A stretch of DNA of 64,000 bases from JAFNAG01 sp963739235 (GTDB taxonomy: Bacteria; Acidobacteriota; UBA6911), in assembly GCA_963739235.1 (NCBI GenBank), contig CAVTZY010000026.1, positions 1-64,000 of the forward strand, given 5' to 3'. This document shows, one piece after another, positions 52,985-63,434 of the stretch. Below the pieces are notes generated by a model. That model was not told where the DNA came from and did not search any database. It saw only the letters and a list, made by a program, of their open reading frames with translations. The translations under genes were made by a program, and so were the position numbers. Within the stretch, counting starts at the first letter, position 1, and each line of letters starts with the position of its first letter.

Positions 52985-53440
52985 TTTCGTATCCTCTCAG
53001 ATGCCGAAAATCAGGCTCCTGGCTTTATCCCGGGTAAACTTGATCCCGATGATACAGGAATTTGCAGCCAATTGCTTCTGGCAACTTGCGCCCTCACCGA
53101 TTTCGACATGCGGGAAACAACTCGGCCACGAAAACGCGAATAGGGTGGCGGAATGCACAACGGGGAAAAAAGTCAAAATCCTGACGCAGAGGCCGCGGAG
53201 CCTAATGGGGTATGGGTGAAATAAGCGGCCCTTTGGAATCCAGAGCCAGCTAGGACTTTTCCCCAACTTCTGAAAAGTGGTGATCTGCTGGTTTGCCGCG
53301 ATTGATCCTGAGACCCATAACGGATCCGGACGAGCCCTATTACTCCAGGACGAACCGAAGTGCGATATTCCGTATCAGCAGGTGCGCGGCAACGATGAAG
53401 AAAGGTCGCGGGGCCTGTTCCCACGCGTGATGAAAGCTCC
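52985..53440. other. intergenic region upstream of the acylase
   Basis: About 450 bp between divergent genes. No gene, RNA or repeat is recognised apart from the acylase -10 element described separately. Confidence 0.35.
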
Positions 53441-53446
53441 TATAAT
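53441..53446 (+). promoter_or_regulatory. -10 element (TATAAT) close to the acylase start
   Basis: TATAAT ends six bases before ATG 53453, so transcription would begin at or next to the start codon. No Shine-Dalgarno sequence is present, consistent with a leaderless mRNA. A convincing -35 was not seen. Confidence 0.45.
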
Positions 53447-53452
53447 GCGGCC

Positions 53453-55561
53453 ATGCAAAAACTGAATCGCTTCAGGTTCGTTCGAGTTGTCACCCTTGCA
53501 TTAAGCTTGTCCCTGGCGCTCCATCCCGCATCGCGCACGTTCTTGCGAGCATCTGACCAGACGAAAGCTGCCGAAGCGGCTGACATCCTGTGGGATCGCT
53601 GGGGTATCCCGCACATCTTTTCCTCCACCATGGCTCCGGCGTTCCGCGCATTCGCCTGGGCTCAGATGGAGAATCATGGCGACCTGCTGCTGCGTCTGTA
53701 TGGCCAGGCACGCGGCCGGGCCGCGGAATACTGGGGCGCGAGCTATGCTGAGAACGACCGTTATGTCCGCACGATGGGGATTCCCGGACGTGGCCGTGAA
53801 TGGGCCGCCGCGCAAACTCCTCCGATGAAACTTGTCCTCGAAGCGTTTGTCGCCGGCATCAACGAATACGGGCGCCAGCACGCAGACCGGTTGGCAGGCG
53901 ATGTCCGGGGCGTCCTACCCGTAACCCTGGCCGACGTGATGGCCCACACACAGCGAGTATTGAACTTCACATTTGTTTCGAATCCGCAGGCGCTGCAGGG
54001 GCAGATCGACCGCTGGAATCGCGGCTCGAACACCTGGGCCGTCGCGCCCAAACGCACCGCAGCCGGTAACACGCTGCTCCTTGCCAATCCTCATCTGCCC
54101 TGGGGCGACCTGTTCACATGGTTTGAAGCGCAGATCAGCGCCGGTTCCGTCAACGCGTACGGCGCCGCCCTGGTCGGCACTCCTTTCCTCGGCATCGCCT
54201 TCACCGACATCCTCGGCTGGAGCCACACGAACAACACCATGGACGGAGCGGATCTGTACGAACTCCAGTTGGCGGGCACCGGATATCGCTGGAATGATGC
54301 CGTACGTCCATTCGAGGTCACGACCGAATCGATGAAAATCAGATTGCCCGACGGAGCAATGACGGAGGAAACCCTGACGATTCGTCGTTCCATCCATGGC
54401 CCTGTGGTCAGCGAGAAGGACGGAAAGGCGCTGGCGATTCGCGTCGTCGGACTCGATCAGCCCAACGTCGCCGACCAGTACTGGAAGATGGTCAGCGCGC
54501 GAAGCCTCGACGAATTTCAATTGGCGCAGCGGGCGTTGCAGAATCCGTTTTTCACCGTCATGTACGCCGACCGGTCCGGCCACATCATGCATCTCTTCGG
54601 AGGCAGAACACCGGTGCGTCCCTCGGGTAACTACAACTGGGCCGGCATCGTGCCGGGTGTGAGCGACGCCACGCTTTGGACCACGACCCATTCCTATGAC
54701 GAGTTGCCGAAGGTGATCGACCCGCCGAGCGGCTGGCTGCAGAACGCGAATGACCCGCCGTGGACGACAACGTTCCCCCCGGCCATCGACCCGAACAGGT
54801 ACCCGGCTTATATGGCGCCGCGTTCGATGTCCCTACGAGCCCAGCGCTCCGCGCGCCTGATCGAGGAGGATCCGGCGCTCACCTTCGACAAGTTTATCTC
54901 CCAAAAGCATTCGACGCGCATGGAGTTAGCCGACCGCATCCTCGGCAACCTGCTCGCAACTGCGAAAGCAGCGGGGGGACCGGCTGCCAGGGCCGCCGAA
55001 GTGCTCGCGGCATGGGACCGGTGCGCGGATGCCGACAGCCGTGGTGCGATCCTTTTCGAAGCCTGGACTCGGGAAGCCTCCAAGGCGGGCAACCTGTTTG
55101 CGAACCGCTGGAGCGAGGCGCAGCCGCGCACAACGCCTTCGGGCCTGCGTGATCCTGTTGCCGCCGTGGCCGCTCTTGTGGCCGCCGCGACCGATGTCCA
55201 GCAACGATTCGGCGCCCTCGACGTGCCCTGGGGCGATGTCTATCGGCTGCGCGTCGGCAAATACGACCTGCCTGCCAACGGCGGGCCGGGCCAGCTCGGC
55301 ATCTTCCGCGTGGTCGATTTCGGCAAGGAGAGTAATGGTAAGGCCGCGGCCGTCGGGGGCGACTCGTATGTTGCAGCGATCGAGTTCGGCCCGAAAGGCG
55401 CGCGCGCGATGTCGCTCATTTCTTACGGGAATGCGTCCCAGCCCGGTTCCCCGCACATCGGCGATCAACTGGAGCTCTTTGCCAGGAAGCAGCTCAAGCC
55501 GGTCTGGCGGTCCAAGACGGAAATTCAGGTCAACCTGGAGAAAAAGGAAACGATACGGTGA
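53453..55561 (+). CDS. penicillin-acylase-family N-terminal nucleophile hydrolase
   Basis: 702 residues with a signal peptide (VVTLALSLSLALHPASR). Alpha chain: ILWDRWGIPHIFSSTMAPAF then FAWAQMENHGDLLLRLYGQA, a standard acylase opening. The autocleavage site is WNRGSNTWAVAPKRTAAGNT; Ser192 becomes the N-terminal nucleophile of the beta chain, which carries LLANPHLPWGDLFTWFEAQI, GTPFLGIAFTDILGWSHTNN, TIRRSIHGPVVSEKDGKALA and GLQ-like WLQNANDPPWTTT. Members cleave amides such as beta-lactam side chains or N-acyl-homoserine lactones in the periplasm. Substrate cannot be decided; quorum quenching is one option. Confidence 0.92.
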   Translation: MQKLNRFRFVRVVTLALSLSLALHPASRTFLRASDQTKAAEAADILWDRWGIPHIFSSTMAPAFRAFAWAQMENHGDLLLRLYGQARGRAAEYWGASYAENDRYVRTMGIPGRGREWAAAQTPPMKLVLEAFVAGINEYGRQHADRLAGDVRGVLPVTLADVMAHTQRVLNFTFVSNPQALQGQIDRWNRGSNTWAVAPKRTAAGNTLLLANPHLPWGDLFTWFEAQISAGSVNAYGAALVGTPFLGIAFTDILGWSHTNNTMDGADLYELQLAGTGYRWNDAVRPFEVTTESMKIRLPDGAMTEETLTIRRSIHGPVVSEKDGKALAIRVVGLDQPNVADQYWKMVSARSLDEFQLAQRALQNPFFTVMYADRSGHIMHLFGGRTPVRPSGNYNWAGIVPGVSDATLWTTTHSYDELPKVIDPPSGWLQNANDPPWTTTFPPAIDPNRYPAYMAPRSMSLRAQRSARLIEEDPALTFDKFISQKHSTRMELADRILGNLLATAKAAGGPAARAAEVLAAWDRCADADSRGAILFEAWTREASKAGNLFANRWSEAQPRTTPSGLRDPVAAVAALVAAATDVQQRFGALDVPWGDVYRLRVGKYDLPANGGPGQLGIFRVVDFGKESNGKAAAVGGDSYVAAIEFGPKGARAMSLISYGNASQPGSPHIGDQLELFARKQLKPVWRSKTEIQVNLEKKETIR

Positions 55562-55800
55562 CCGCCATTCCAGCCTGTCCTTCGATTCGATCGATTGCGC
55601 TTGCCTGGATGGCGACCGGGCCGGATAATAGAAACATTGATATTCCGTCCTCATCTTTTGCTGAGGGGATCGAATCCGGGTGCTGTCCCGTGTGCCTGCA
55701 TTTTTTCACCTCGTAGCGCGCTGATTCAAGAATGGAGCATGGGCGAACGTCGATAGATGGCTCTGAAATCTCAATTCGCAATTGCAGAAGGGGAGAATCA

Positions 55801-58716
55801 ATGGCTCGTCATATAAAGATAATGGTGTCGCTTTTCCTGTCGTCCTTGCTCGCCGTGTTTTGCCTGGCCGGCGGTAAGGAAAAAACGACCCCGAATCCGG
55901 CACAAACCGCGTCTCTCAGCCAGACTATTATCGTTGATCCACAAATCAATGTCGGAAAGTTTGACAACGGGCTGCGGTATTACATCCGTGTGAACAAAAA
56001 ACCCGAGAATCGCGCCGAGCTTCGGCTCGTCGTCAATGCCGGATCCGTCCTCGAGGACAACGATCAGCGCGGCTTGGCCCACTTCGTCGAGCATATGGCA
56101 TTCAACGGCACCAAACACTTTGCCAAGGACGAGATCGTCAAGTTCATGGAATCGATCGGCATGCGCTTTGGCCCCAGCCTGAACGCATTCACGAGCTTTG
56201 ACGAAACCGTCTATATGCTCCAGATCCCCACGGATAAGCCGGACGCAGTCAAAAACGCATTTCTGATTCTGGAAGACTGGGCGCACAATCTCACCTTTGA
56301 TCCCAAGGAAATCGACAAGGAGCGCGGGGTCATCGTCGAGGAATGGCGTCAGGGCCGCGGCGCGTACGCCAGGATGCAGGACAAGCAGTTCCCCATCCTG
56401 CTCAAAGGCTCGCGCTATGCCGAACGCCTTCCGATCGGGGAGATGCAGATTGTTCAAAATTTCAAGCCCGCCACGCTCAAGAAGTTTTACGCCGACTGGT
56501 ACCGGCCCGACCTCATGGCCGTCATCGCAGTGGGCGATTTCGACGGATCCGTCGTGCAGAGCCTGATCAAAGAACATTTTGGCACTCTGTCCGGCCCCGC
56601 CAAATCCAGGCCGCGGCAGATCTATGAAGTTCCCGACCACCCGGAAACTCTCTATGCAATTGCCACGGACAAAGAAGCGACCATGACAAGCGTCTCTGTC
56701 TATAACAAGCTTCCCCTTCACGATCCGAGCACCGTCGGCGCCTACCGCCAGCAGATTGTGGAGTCGCTCTTCACCGGCATGCTCAATCGCAGGTTTTCCG
56801 AGCTTGCTCAAAAGCCCGACGCGCCTTTTTTGGGCGCCGGTTCCGGACTCGGACTCTTCGTCCGTTCCAAGGAATCGTTCAGACTCAGTGCTTCGGTTAA
56901 GGAAGCGGACACCGAGCGCGGGCTGGATGCACTGTTCACCGAATTTGATCGGGTCGTGCGCTATGGATTCACGCCGACAGAGCTGGACAGGCAGAAACGC
57001 GGTGTCTTGCGCAATTTTGAACGCCTCTATGCGGAGAGGGACAATCACGAATCGAGTGCACTGGCGGACGAATATGTACGCAATTTCACCGACCGGGAAC
57101 CCATCCCCGGCATCGCCTATGAATATGAGCTCTATAAGCGATTCCTGCCGGAGATTACCCTGGCTGAAATCAACAAGCTCGGGAAGAGCTGGACGGGCGA
57201 CCGGAACCGGGTCGTGCTAGTTAGTGCTCCGCAAAAAGAAGGGTTGGCCGTGCCGGATGGGCCGAAGCTCGCGGCCGCAATCAAGGCTGCGGACACAAAA
57301 CAGCTCCAGCCTTACGTCGATACGGTAGGCGATCAACCGCTCATGGAGAAGCTGCCTAACCCGGGGAAAATCGTCAAAACAGGTGTGAAGGAAGCCTACG
57401 GCATCACGGAGTGGGAGCTCGCCAATGGAGTGAAGGTCGTCCTCAAACCGACGAATTACAAAGAGGACGAAGTCGTTTTTCGCGCCACCAGCCCCGGAGG
57501 CACGTCGCTCGCCGGCGACGCAGACTATATTGCCGCCAGCACTGCCAGCGCGGTAATCAGCGCAGGAGGCCTGGGTAATTTCAGCGCCGTCGAACTCCGT
57601 AAGATCCTCACGGGAAAGGTGGCGTCCGTCAGGCCGATCATAGGGGAAACGGAGGAGGGCCTTTCTGGAAGCGGATCTCCCAAGGACCTCGAGACCATGT
57701 TTCAGCTCATCTATATGACCTTCACGCAGCCGCGGGCCGATGCCACGATCTTCGGCGTGCTCACGGCACAGAGAAAAGCGATGCTGGCCAATCAAAAAGC
57801 GAGCCCCGACTACCTGTTCAACGAGATGCTCTCGACGACCATGACCCAAAATCACTTCCGGGCGCGTCCCATGACGCCGGCAATCGTCGATGAGATGAAC
57901 CTGGATAAATCTTTCGCCTTCTATAAGGACCGCTTTGCCGATGCCAGCGATTTCACCTTCGTCTTTGTGGGGAGCTTTGACTTGGAGGCCATAAAGCCGC
58001 TGGTTGAACGATATCTCGGCGCTCTCCCCTCCCTCCGTCGAGATGAGACGTGGAAAAACGTAGGCATGCGTCCTCCAAGAGGGGTTGTGCAAAAGACCGT
58101 CACCAAGGGCATAGAGCCCCAGAGCCAGGCGGCTATCGTCTTCACCGGACCCTTCGAGTACGATCAGACGCATCGGATGGCGATCCGGTCGCTATCACTT
58201 GTTCTCGACACAAAGCTGCGGGAAACCCTGCGCGAGGATCTCAGCGGTACGTACGGCGCAAGCGTGACTTACAGCTACGCGAAAATCCCTGAGCAACGGT
58301 ACAGTTTCGAGATCGATTTTGGCTGCAATCCGACGCGGACGAACGAGCTGATCAAAGTCGTTTTCCAGGAGATCGAAAATATTAAGGCAAACGGCCCAAC
58401 CGAAAAACAGGTCAACGACGTGCGGGAGTCGCAACTGCGGGATCTCGAGACGAACATGAAGCTGAACAGCTATCTCCTCAACCAGATCTACCTCAAATAT
58501 CAGCAGAATGAGGACCTGAAAGATTTCTTCAGCCTGGCTGACTATTATAAGAAGTTGAACGCCGCGATGATCCATGAGGCGGCGCGCACCTACCTGGACA
58601 TTGACAATTATGTCCAGGTCACGCTGTTTCCTGAGAAGCAGAAGGAGCCCAGCTTTTTCGAAGAGATGCTGATACTGCTGAGGCAGCCGTCTCTGGTGTG
58701 GCAACCGTCCCGTTAA
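55801..58716 (+). CDS. M16-family zinc metallopeptidase (PqqL-like)
   Basis: 971 residues from ATG 55801 (GGGGAG upstream), with a signal peptide (IKIMVSLFLSSLLAVFCLAG). The inverted zinc motif H-x-x-E-H is at His94-Glu97-His98 (GLAHFVEHMAFNGT), with the distal Glu in ERGVIVEEWRQGRG. The second, inactive half contains VKEAYGITEWELANGVKVVL and the R/Y motif region ETLREDLSGTYGASVTYSYA. Two M16 repeats in one chain match PqqL/periplasmic types. It degrades peptides in the periplasm. It follows the acylase gene by 240 bp on the same strand. Confidence 0.92.
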   Translation: MARHIKIMVSLFLSSLLAVFCLAGGKEKTTPNPAQTASLSQTIIVDPQINVGKFDNGLRYYIRVNKKPENRAELRLVVNAGSVLEDNDQRGLAHFVEHMAFNGTKHFAKDEIVKFMESIGMRFGPSLNAFTSFDETVYMLQIPTDKPDAVKNAFLILEDWAHNLTFDPKEIDKERGVIVEEWRQGRGAYARMQDKQFPILLKGSRYAERLPIGEMQIVQNFKPATLKKFYADWYRPDLMAVIAVGDFDGSVVQSLIKEHFGTLSGPAKSRPRQIYEVPDHPETLYAIATDKEATMTSVSVYNKLPLHDPSTVGAYRQQIVESLFTGMLNRRFSELAQKPDAPFLGAGSGLGLFVRSKESFRLSASVKEADTERGLDALFTEFDRVVRYGFTPTELDRQKRGVLRNFERLYAERDNHESSALADEYVRNFTDREPIPGIAYEYELYKRFLPEITLAEINKLGKSWTGDRNRVVLVSAPQKEGLAVPDGPKLAAAIKAADTKQLQPYVDTVGDQPLMEKLPNPGKIVKTGVKEAYGITEWELANGVKVVLKPTNYKEDEVVFRATSPGGTSLAGDADYIAASTASAVISAGGLGNFSAVELRKILTGKVASVRPIIGETEEGLSGSGSPKDLETMFQLIYMTFTQPRADATIFGVLTAQRKAMLANQKASPDYLFNEMLSTTMTQNHFRARPMTPAIVDEMNLDKSFAFYKDRFADASDFTFVFVGSFDLEAIKPLVERYLGALPSLRRDETWKNVGMRPPRGVVQKTVTKGIEPQSQAAIVFTGPFEYDQTHRMAIRSLSLVLDTKLRETLREDLSGTYGASVTYSYAKIPEQRYSFEIDFGCNPTRTNELIKVVFQEIENIKANGPTEKQVNDVRESQLRDLETNMKLNSYLLNQIYLKYQQNEDLKDFFSLADYYKKLNAAMIHEAARTYLDIDNYVQVTLFPEKQKEPSFFEEMLILLRQPSLVWQPSR

Positions 58717-59460
58717 CGGCGGCCGGACGACTTGTCGCCAAAAACTGGGCCGTCTCGTTTCTGTGGGATTGCCGTGCGCGCTCGGCGACTGTTGTTCTTC
58801 CATCTTCTCGCCCCGAACAATGGCGCACCGGACTGCTCGCGACCCAACCGGGCGTTTCCAGGTATGACACGCGTGCGCGATTCTCACCGGATGGTCACAA
58901 ACGCCGATTGGGTGCGGCAAAGTCGTACGACTGATGTTATGAGACGGCAGATGGGAAGCATCGGCGCTACGCCGCACGCCTCTCGTATCGATGGTGAAGA
59001 CCGCCAACTTCCAAATGGCAATGCCAAGGCTGGCGAATCCGGCCGCGGCAGCCAAAAATGAGATTGTTGACAAATAATAGATCATCATGGATCAACTCGC
59101 TCGACACTCTCACCTTGCATTCACTTGGATCAACACTGCTATGCGAGATCATTATCTGCGGATCAATCATTCTGACTAAGCAAAAAACGGTCAGCGGTTG
59201 TTCCGAGGCGGTGAGCGGCCAGATCAGATGGAATTAGTCCTCGCAAAAGCGCACAGACACGGCTTCTCAGGCTGACATTAGACAGACTATGACGCCCGTC
59301 GCAGGCGGATTTAGCTCCCGGGGACCCGCAGGATATAGCGTGGAAATTGCAATAGGCGATGGACTTTCCAACACAAGTTAACCGAGTGATTCTTTTTGGT
59401 TGGAACGAAGTCTTTATCTATCCGTTGAGCCTATTCTTTCCTGGCGAAGCAGTCCCACCT
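58717..59460. other. intergenic region
   Basis: About 740 bp after the M16 gene with no supportable gene. Open frames on both strands lack recognisable content. Confidence 0.35.
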
Positions 59461-59610
59461 GCGCCGGGGCGCACCCAAGCGCATGAAAAGCACAACCGTT
59501 GTGCGAAGCGCCTTGCGGCGTCATGCCACCGCACCAAAGGCTCCGCCTATTTTCGGAACAGCCCCCCATGCGCCGGGGCGCACCCAGTAACGCATGAAAA
59601 TGTTGCGCTC
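59461..59610. repeat. direct repeat pair GCGCCGGGGCGCACCCA
   Basis: GCGCCGGGGCGCACCCA occurs at about 59461-59477 and again at about 59571-59587, each followed within a few bases by GCATGAAAA. The repeats sit just left of the nested palindrome at 59625 and may belong to the same composite element. Confidence 0.5.
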
Positions 59611-59624
59611 TCGCCACAGGTTTC

Positions 59625-59818
59625 CTGTGCCGCCCTGTCAGGGCTCTTACCGCTCGATGCCGGCTTCCCAGGGCTCACGCCCTGGGCTCTGCTGCTCTAC
59701 TCCTTCGGGGTTTCCAAGGTCGTGCAATGCATAGCCCTGAAAGGGCGGGACAGCAAAGCCCAGGGCGTGAGCCCTGGGTAGAGAACCGGAGATCTCAAGC
59801 CCTGAAAGGGCGGCACAG
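59625..59818. repeat. nested-palindrome intergenic element, copy 3 (194 bp)
   Basis: Outer inverted ends are 59625-59645 (CTGTGCCGCCCTGTCAGGGC...) and 59798-59818, matching at 20 of 21 positions. An inner pair, 59667-59688 and 59757-59778, is a perfect 22-bp inverted repeat with core CCCAGGGCTCACGCCCTGGG, itself palindromic. A third AGCCCTGAAAGGGCGG copy lies at about 59733. The design parallels the elements at 30493 and 44214 though the sequence differs. Confidence 0.75.
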
Positions 59819-60214
59819 AAACACACAAGTGGTTCGGCGCCGCAATCGCTTCTATTTTCGAAGCAGCATCTTGTGAAAGCAGCGCGGTGCCTCCGTGACG
59901 GGAAATCCACTACGTTCCGGGCGCATTACCGCGTAACCAGAAACTACGCCTCTCACTCCCGCGAAGTCCCGATCGCGTTAATAACCTCTCAAACATCATC
60001 CAGCCCAAGTAGGTTGTTTACGGTTTGACGGCGTCGTTGATGTGTGTAATTGACGCGAAGCTCGTATCTCGGGAGCGTGCCAGTCTCCGGTATCCGACTC
60101 CCTCGCACAAGTGCTGCGGAATCAGCTACCCTGGCCGCACCGAGTCGATTATAATCGCACCAAATTCATTAGCCTGTAATTGCGGTGCGCGAATTGCCAG
60201 TGGAGGGATCATCC
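59819..60214. other. intergenic region upstream of the kinase gene
   Basis: About 395 bp holding the promoter of the Ser/Thr kinase gene. No clear promoter or RNA was recognised. Confidence 0.35.
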
Positions 60215-63046
60215 TTGATCGGCAACACCATCTCGCACTACCGAATTATCGAAAAGCTCGGCCAGGGTGGAATGGGCGAGGTCTTCCTGGCGGAGGACCT
60301 CTCATTGGGCCGGAAGGTCGCCCTCAAGTTTCTGCCGCAAGACATGCAACCGGATTCCGACGCTCACAAACGGTTCCTGCGCGAAGCCAAGTCCGCGGCA
60401 GCACTGGATCACCCCAACATCTGCGCCATCCACGAATTCGGTGAAGTCGAGGGCAAAGAATTCATTGTGATGGAATACGTCGACGGTCAAACGCTTCGGG
60501 ACAGGCTTGCCAAAGGGCCGGCGCTGCTGAAAGAGGCGCTGCAAATCACAGCCGAAATCGCCGAGGCGTTGGAGGCAGCGCACGAAAAAGGAATCATTCA
60601 TCGCGACCTCAAGCCTGCGAACATGATGCTGACCAAGAAGGGTCACGCCAAGGTAATGGATTTCGGCCTGGCCAAACATATCATGCCGCCGGGGGGGATG
60701 CTGAGTCAGGAAGAGACGATCACCGCCCTGACCAAAAGCAGCACAACCGTAGGAACATTAGCTTACATGTCTCCCGAGCAGCTCCGAGGCACGGAGGTTG
60801 ATGCGCGATCGGACATATTTTCATTCGGCGTCGTTCTATATGAGATGCTGACAGGAGTTCATCCGTTCAAGCGAGCATCCGGAATTGAAACAGCAAGTGC
60901 CATTTTGAGCGAGATGCCGCCTCCGCTTGATCAGTACAAGCGCGGACTTCCCGATCTGCTCCAACACACCCTGATGAAGATGCTGGCCAAAAATCCTGAG
61001 CAGCGCTGTCAGTCTGCGCATGAGGTTCAGGCGAAACTGAGGCAGGCACTGTTTAGTGGACAGGCAGGATTGGCACCTCGGAGATTTCTTCGCCCAAGCA
61101 GGCTGGTGGTTGCAGTGATCGCTCTTGTCTTCGTTGTTGCGGCTATCTGGTGGGTACGCAGTAACCATTTCAGGTCACCACCCGCTGCGCTGGCGTTCAA
61201 AGAGCGCGACTGGATCCTGATGGCGGATTTCAAGAACCTCACGGGCGACAAGGTCTTTGATGTTGCCCTCGATACCGCAATGGCCGTGAGCATCCAGCAG
61301 TCGAAGTATGTGAACGTGTTTCCGCGGAGCCGCGTGCAGCAGACACTGGCAAGAATGCGAAAGGATGGAGTTGAGAGACTCGACGAAGCTGTCGGCAGGG
61401 AGGTCGCGATCAGAGAAGGGATCAAGGCGCTCGTGGTGTGTGGCATCAGCCGGATCGATGAAGACTACTTGCTGACATCCGAGATCGTGGATCCCAACAC
61501 GCAGGCCGTCGTGGCTTCCGACTCATCTCAGGCCAAAGGGAAGGCCGGTGTGCTTCCAGCCCTGGACGAGCTTGCCAAGAAGACACGCGAAAAGTTGGGA
61601 GAGTCGCTGGCGAGCATCACCCAGCAACGGGTGTTACTGCCGGAGGCGACGACCTCGTCCCTGGAAGCGTTGAAGGCCTTCGCTGAGAGTCGACGTGCGA
61701 GCGGTACGACAGCTACTGAGTTGCTGAAGCAGGCCGTCGAGCTCGATCCCGATTTCGCCTTGGCGCACGCGGATCTGGGCGTTAGCCTCTTTATTGATGG
61801 CGAACGCCCAGCCGGGGAGGATCATTTCAGGAAGGCCCTGAGTCTTCTCGATCGACTGACCGTGCGGGAGCGGCTGTGGATCCGTGCCGTCGTGGAGGAC
61901 TGGCGCGGGAATCGCGACCAGGGGATCGAGAACTACAAGCTGTACCTGGCACAGTACCCCGACGATTCTGTGGCGTGGTTCCGGCTGGGTTATGCATACC
62001 AAATCACGTCGCGTCAGTCCGAGGCGATACAGGCTTTCGAAAAAGTGCTCCGAATCGATACGTCCGATGCCAGTTCCTACATCAATATCGCTACGTGCTA
62101 CAACGGTTTGCGACAGTACCAAAAGGCGCTCGTGAACTACGAGCGCGCGTTCCAGCTGGAACCTGCGGACTTGACCGCCATCTTCGTCAACCGGGAGTAC
62201 GGCTTCATGTTGGTGAATATGGGACAGATTGAGAAAGCGACCCAGGTTTTCCAGAAGGCCATCGCATCGGCCGACATGGATGAGAAGGCTAAGGGATACC
62301 GCTCGCTGGGCCTGCTCGCAATATACCGGGGCAAATACAACGACGCAGCCGGATATCTCAAGGAATCGATGCTCTTGAACAAGGCCAGGGAGGGTACGCT
62401 TAGTGAGCTTCGTGACCACTTGTACCTGGCTGCCGTGTTCAGCACGAAACGGATGGATGGCGCATTCGATAAGGAAATGGCTGAGGTCAGCCGGCTGTTG
62501 AAGGCAAACACGTTCGGTCCGGATTGGCTGCTCGAGGTGGGGAAGGTCTATGCGAGAAAGGGAAGGATCCAGGAAGCAAGGAGCGTTCTGAAGGAATTAT
62601 CGCGCCGAGTGGGTGACCCGCAGGCGGTCTCCGGCGTCAGCAGGAGCAATCGGGGAGATCAGGCGGCCTACCTTTACCTGAAGGGTGAGATCGAGTTGGC
62701 CCAAAACCGGTTCGAGGAGGCAATTGCCTCATTCGAAAGCGCTGGGAAAACGGAAGACGCGAGTCCTGACGAGCCTCTGGCACGCGCCTATCATCTGAGC
62801 GGCAGACTAGATGAGGCGATCGCAAAATACCGAGCGTACCTGAGCAGCAATCAGCCAGACGAGGAGTCCTGGGTGCTCGCACGCTATCATCTGGCCCGTA
62901 TCTACGAGCAGAAGGGCATGCGAGAAATGGCCGCAGAGTCCTACAAAGAGTTCCTTGATATGTGGAAAGAAGGCGACGGAGACCTGCCACCGCTCGTTGA
63001 TGCAAAAAGGCGATTGGCGAACCTCACGTCCGGGGGGGCGAGGTAA
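60215..63046 (+). CDS. transmembrane Ser/Thr protein kinase with TolB-like and TPR domains
   Basis: TTG 60215 is preferred (GGAGGG seven bases upstream); GTG 60185 is the other option. The cytoplasmic kinase domain (about residues 5-270) is complete: YRIIEKLGQGGMGEVFLAED, Lys in KVALKFLP, HRDLKPANMM, DFGLAKH, GTLAYMSPEQLRGTEVDARS and DIFSFGVVLYEMLTG. A membrane helix (LVVAVIALVFVVAAIWWV) at about 298-315 is followed by a TolB-N-like domain (WILMADFKNLTGDKVFDVAL) and a long TPR region (QAVELDPDFALAHADLGVSL, DTSDASSYINIATCYNGLRQ and others) to the end. This architecture is abundant in Acidobacteriota; the targets are unknown. Confidence 0.93.
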   Translation: MIGNTISHYRIIEKLGQGGMGEVFLAEDLSLGRKVALKFLPQDMQPDSDAHKRFLREAKSAAALDHPNICAIHEFGEVEGKEFIVMEYVDGQTLRDRLAKGPALLKEALQITAEIAEALEAAHEKGIIHRDLKPANMMLTKKGHAKVMDFGLAKHIMPPGGMLSQEETITALTKSSTTVGTLAYMSPEQLRGTEVDARSDIFSFGVVLYEMLTGVHPFKRASGIETASAILSEMPPPLDQYKRGLPDLLQHTLMKMLAKNPEQRCQSAHEVQAKLRQALFSGQAGLAPRRFLRPSRLVVAVIALVFVVAAIWWVRSNHFRSPPAALAFKERDWILMADFKNLTGDKVFDVALDTAMAVSIQQSKYVNVFPRSRVQQTLARMRKDGVERLDEAVGREVAIREGIKALVVCGISRIDEDYLLTSEIVDPNTQAVVASDSSQAKGKAGVLPALDELAKKTREKLGESLASITQQRVLLPEATTSSLEALKAFAESRRASGTTATELLKQAVELDPDFALAHADLGVSLFIDGERPAGEDHFRKALSLLDRLTVRERLWIRAVVEDWRGNRDQGIENYKLYLAQYPDDSVAWFRLGYAYQITSRQSEAIQAFEKVLRIDTSDASSYINIATCYNGLRQYQKALVNYERAFQLEPADLTAIFVNREYGFMLVNMGQIEKATQVFQKAIASADMDEKAKGYRSLGLLAIYRGKYNDAAGYLKESMLLNKAREGTLSELRDHLYLAAVFSTKRMDGAFDKEMAEVSRLLKANTFGPDWLLEVGKVYARKGRIQEARSVLKELSRRVGDPQAVSGVSRSNRGDQAAYLYLKGEIELAQNRFEEAIASFESAGKTEDASPDEPLARAYHLSGRLDEAIAKYRAYLSSNQPDEESWVLARYHLARIYEQKGMREMAAESYKEFLDMWKEGDGDLPPLVDAKRRLANLTSGGAR

Positions 63047-63434
63047 CGGTTTATGTTCGACATTCATGGAAATCAACGAGAGAGTTGGACTTTGGTTGCC
63101 GCGGCCATGGCCGGCACGATCAGCGGAGTCGGGTTGGACTGGAGGGACTTCTTGCGTGCCTCACGCGCCTCCCTGCCTCTCTAAGTCACAGCCATAGGCA
63201 GTTCTGGCAGGAGACTACACCCGAAGAAAAATGGCGGAGCAGACCAATCCCCGGCGGGCTTTGGGGCCAAAGCTGAATGTGAACAATCCCACTCAGGCAA
63301 AACCCAAGCGTCACCAGCGTGATTCAATGCGGAAGTCGGAAGAGAGGCTGGCGATCGAATCGCCTGGAACCCCAGTGGAATCCCGTGGCGTCAGCGCGGT
63401 TTTGTTTGATTTGCTAAGTCGCTGATTCTATTGG
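63047..63434. other. intergenic region
   Basis: About 390 bp between the kinase gene and the tRNA remnant. Short open frames only; nothing recognised. Confidence 0.35.

Noticed and set aside
53915..54691. 258-residue open frame antisense to the acylase
   Set aside because: Overlaps the catalytic region of the acylase; composition is that of a mirrored coding frame.
55798..57048. 416-residue open frame antisense to the M16 peptidase
   Set aside because: Fully inside a well-supported gene on the other strand, with no recognisable domain.
57217..58173. 318-residue open frame antisense to the M16 peptidase
   Set aside because: Same reason: overlaps the conserved second M16 repeat and shows no motifs.
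58195..59088. 297-residue open frame on the minus strand across the M16 3' end
   Set aside because: Most of it is antisense to the M16 gene and the remainder has no recognisable content or ribosome site.
59359..59781. 140-residue open frame on the plus strand
   Set aside because: It runs through the direct repeats and the nested palindrome and has no protein-like features.
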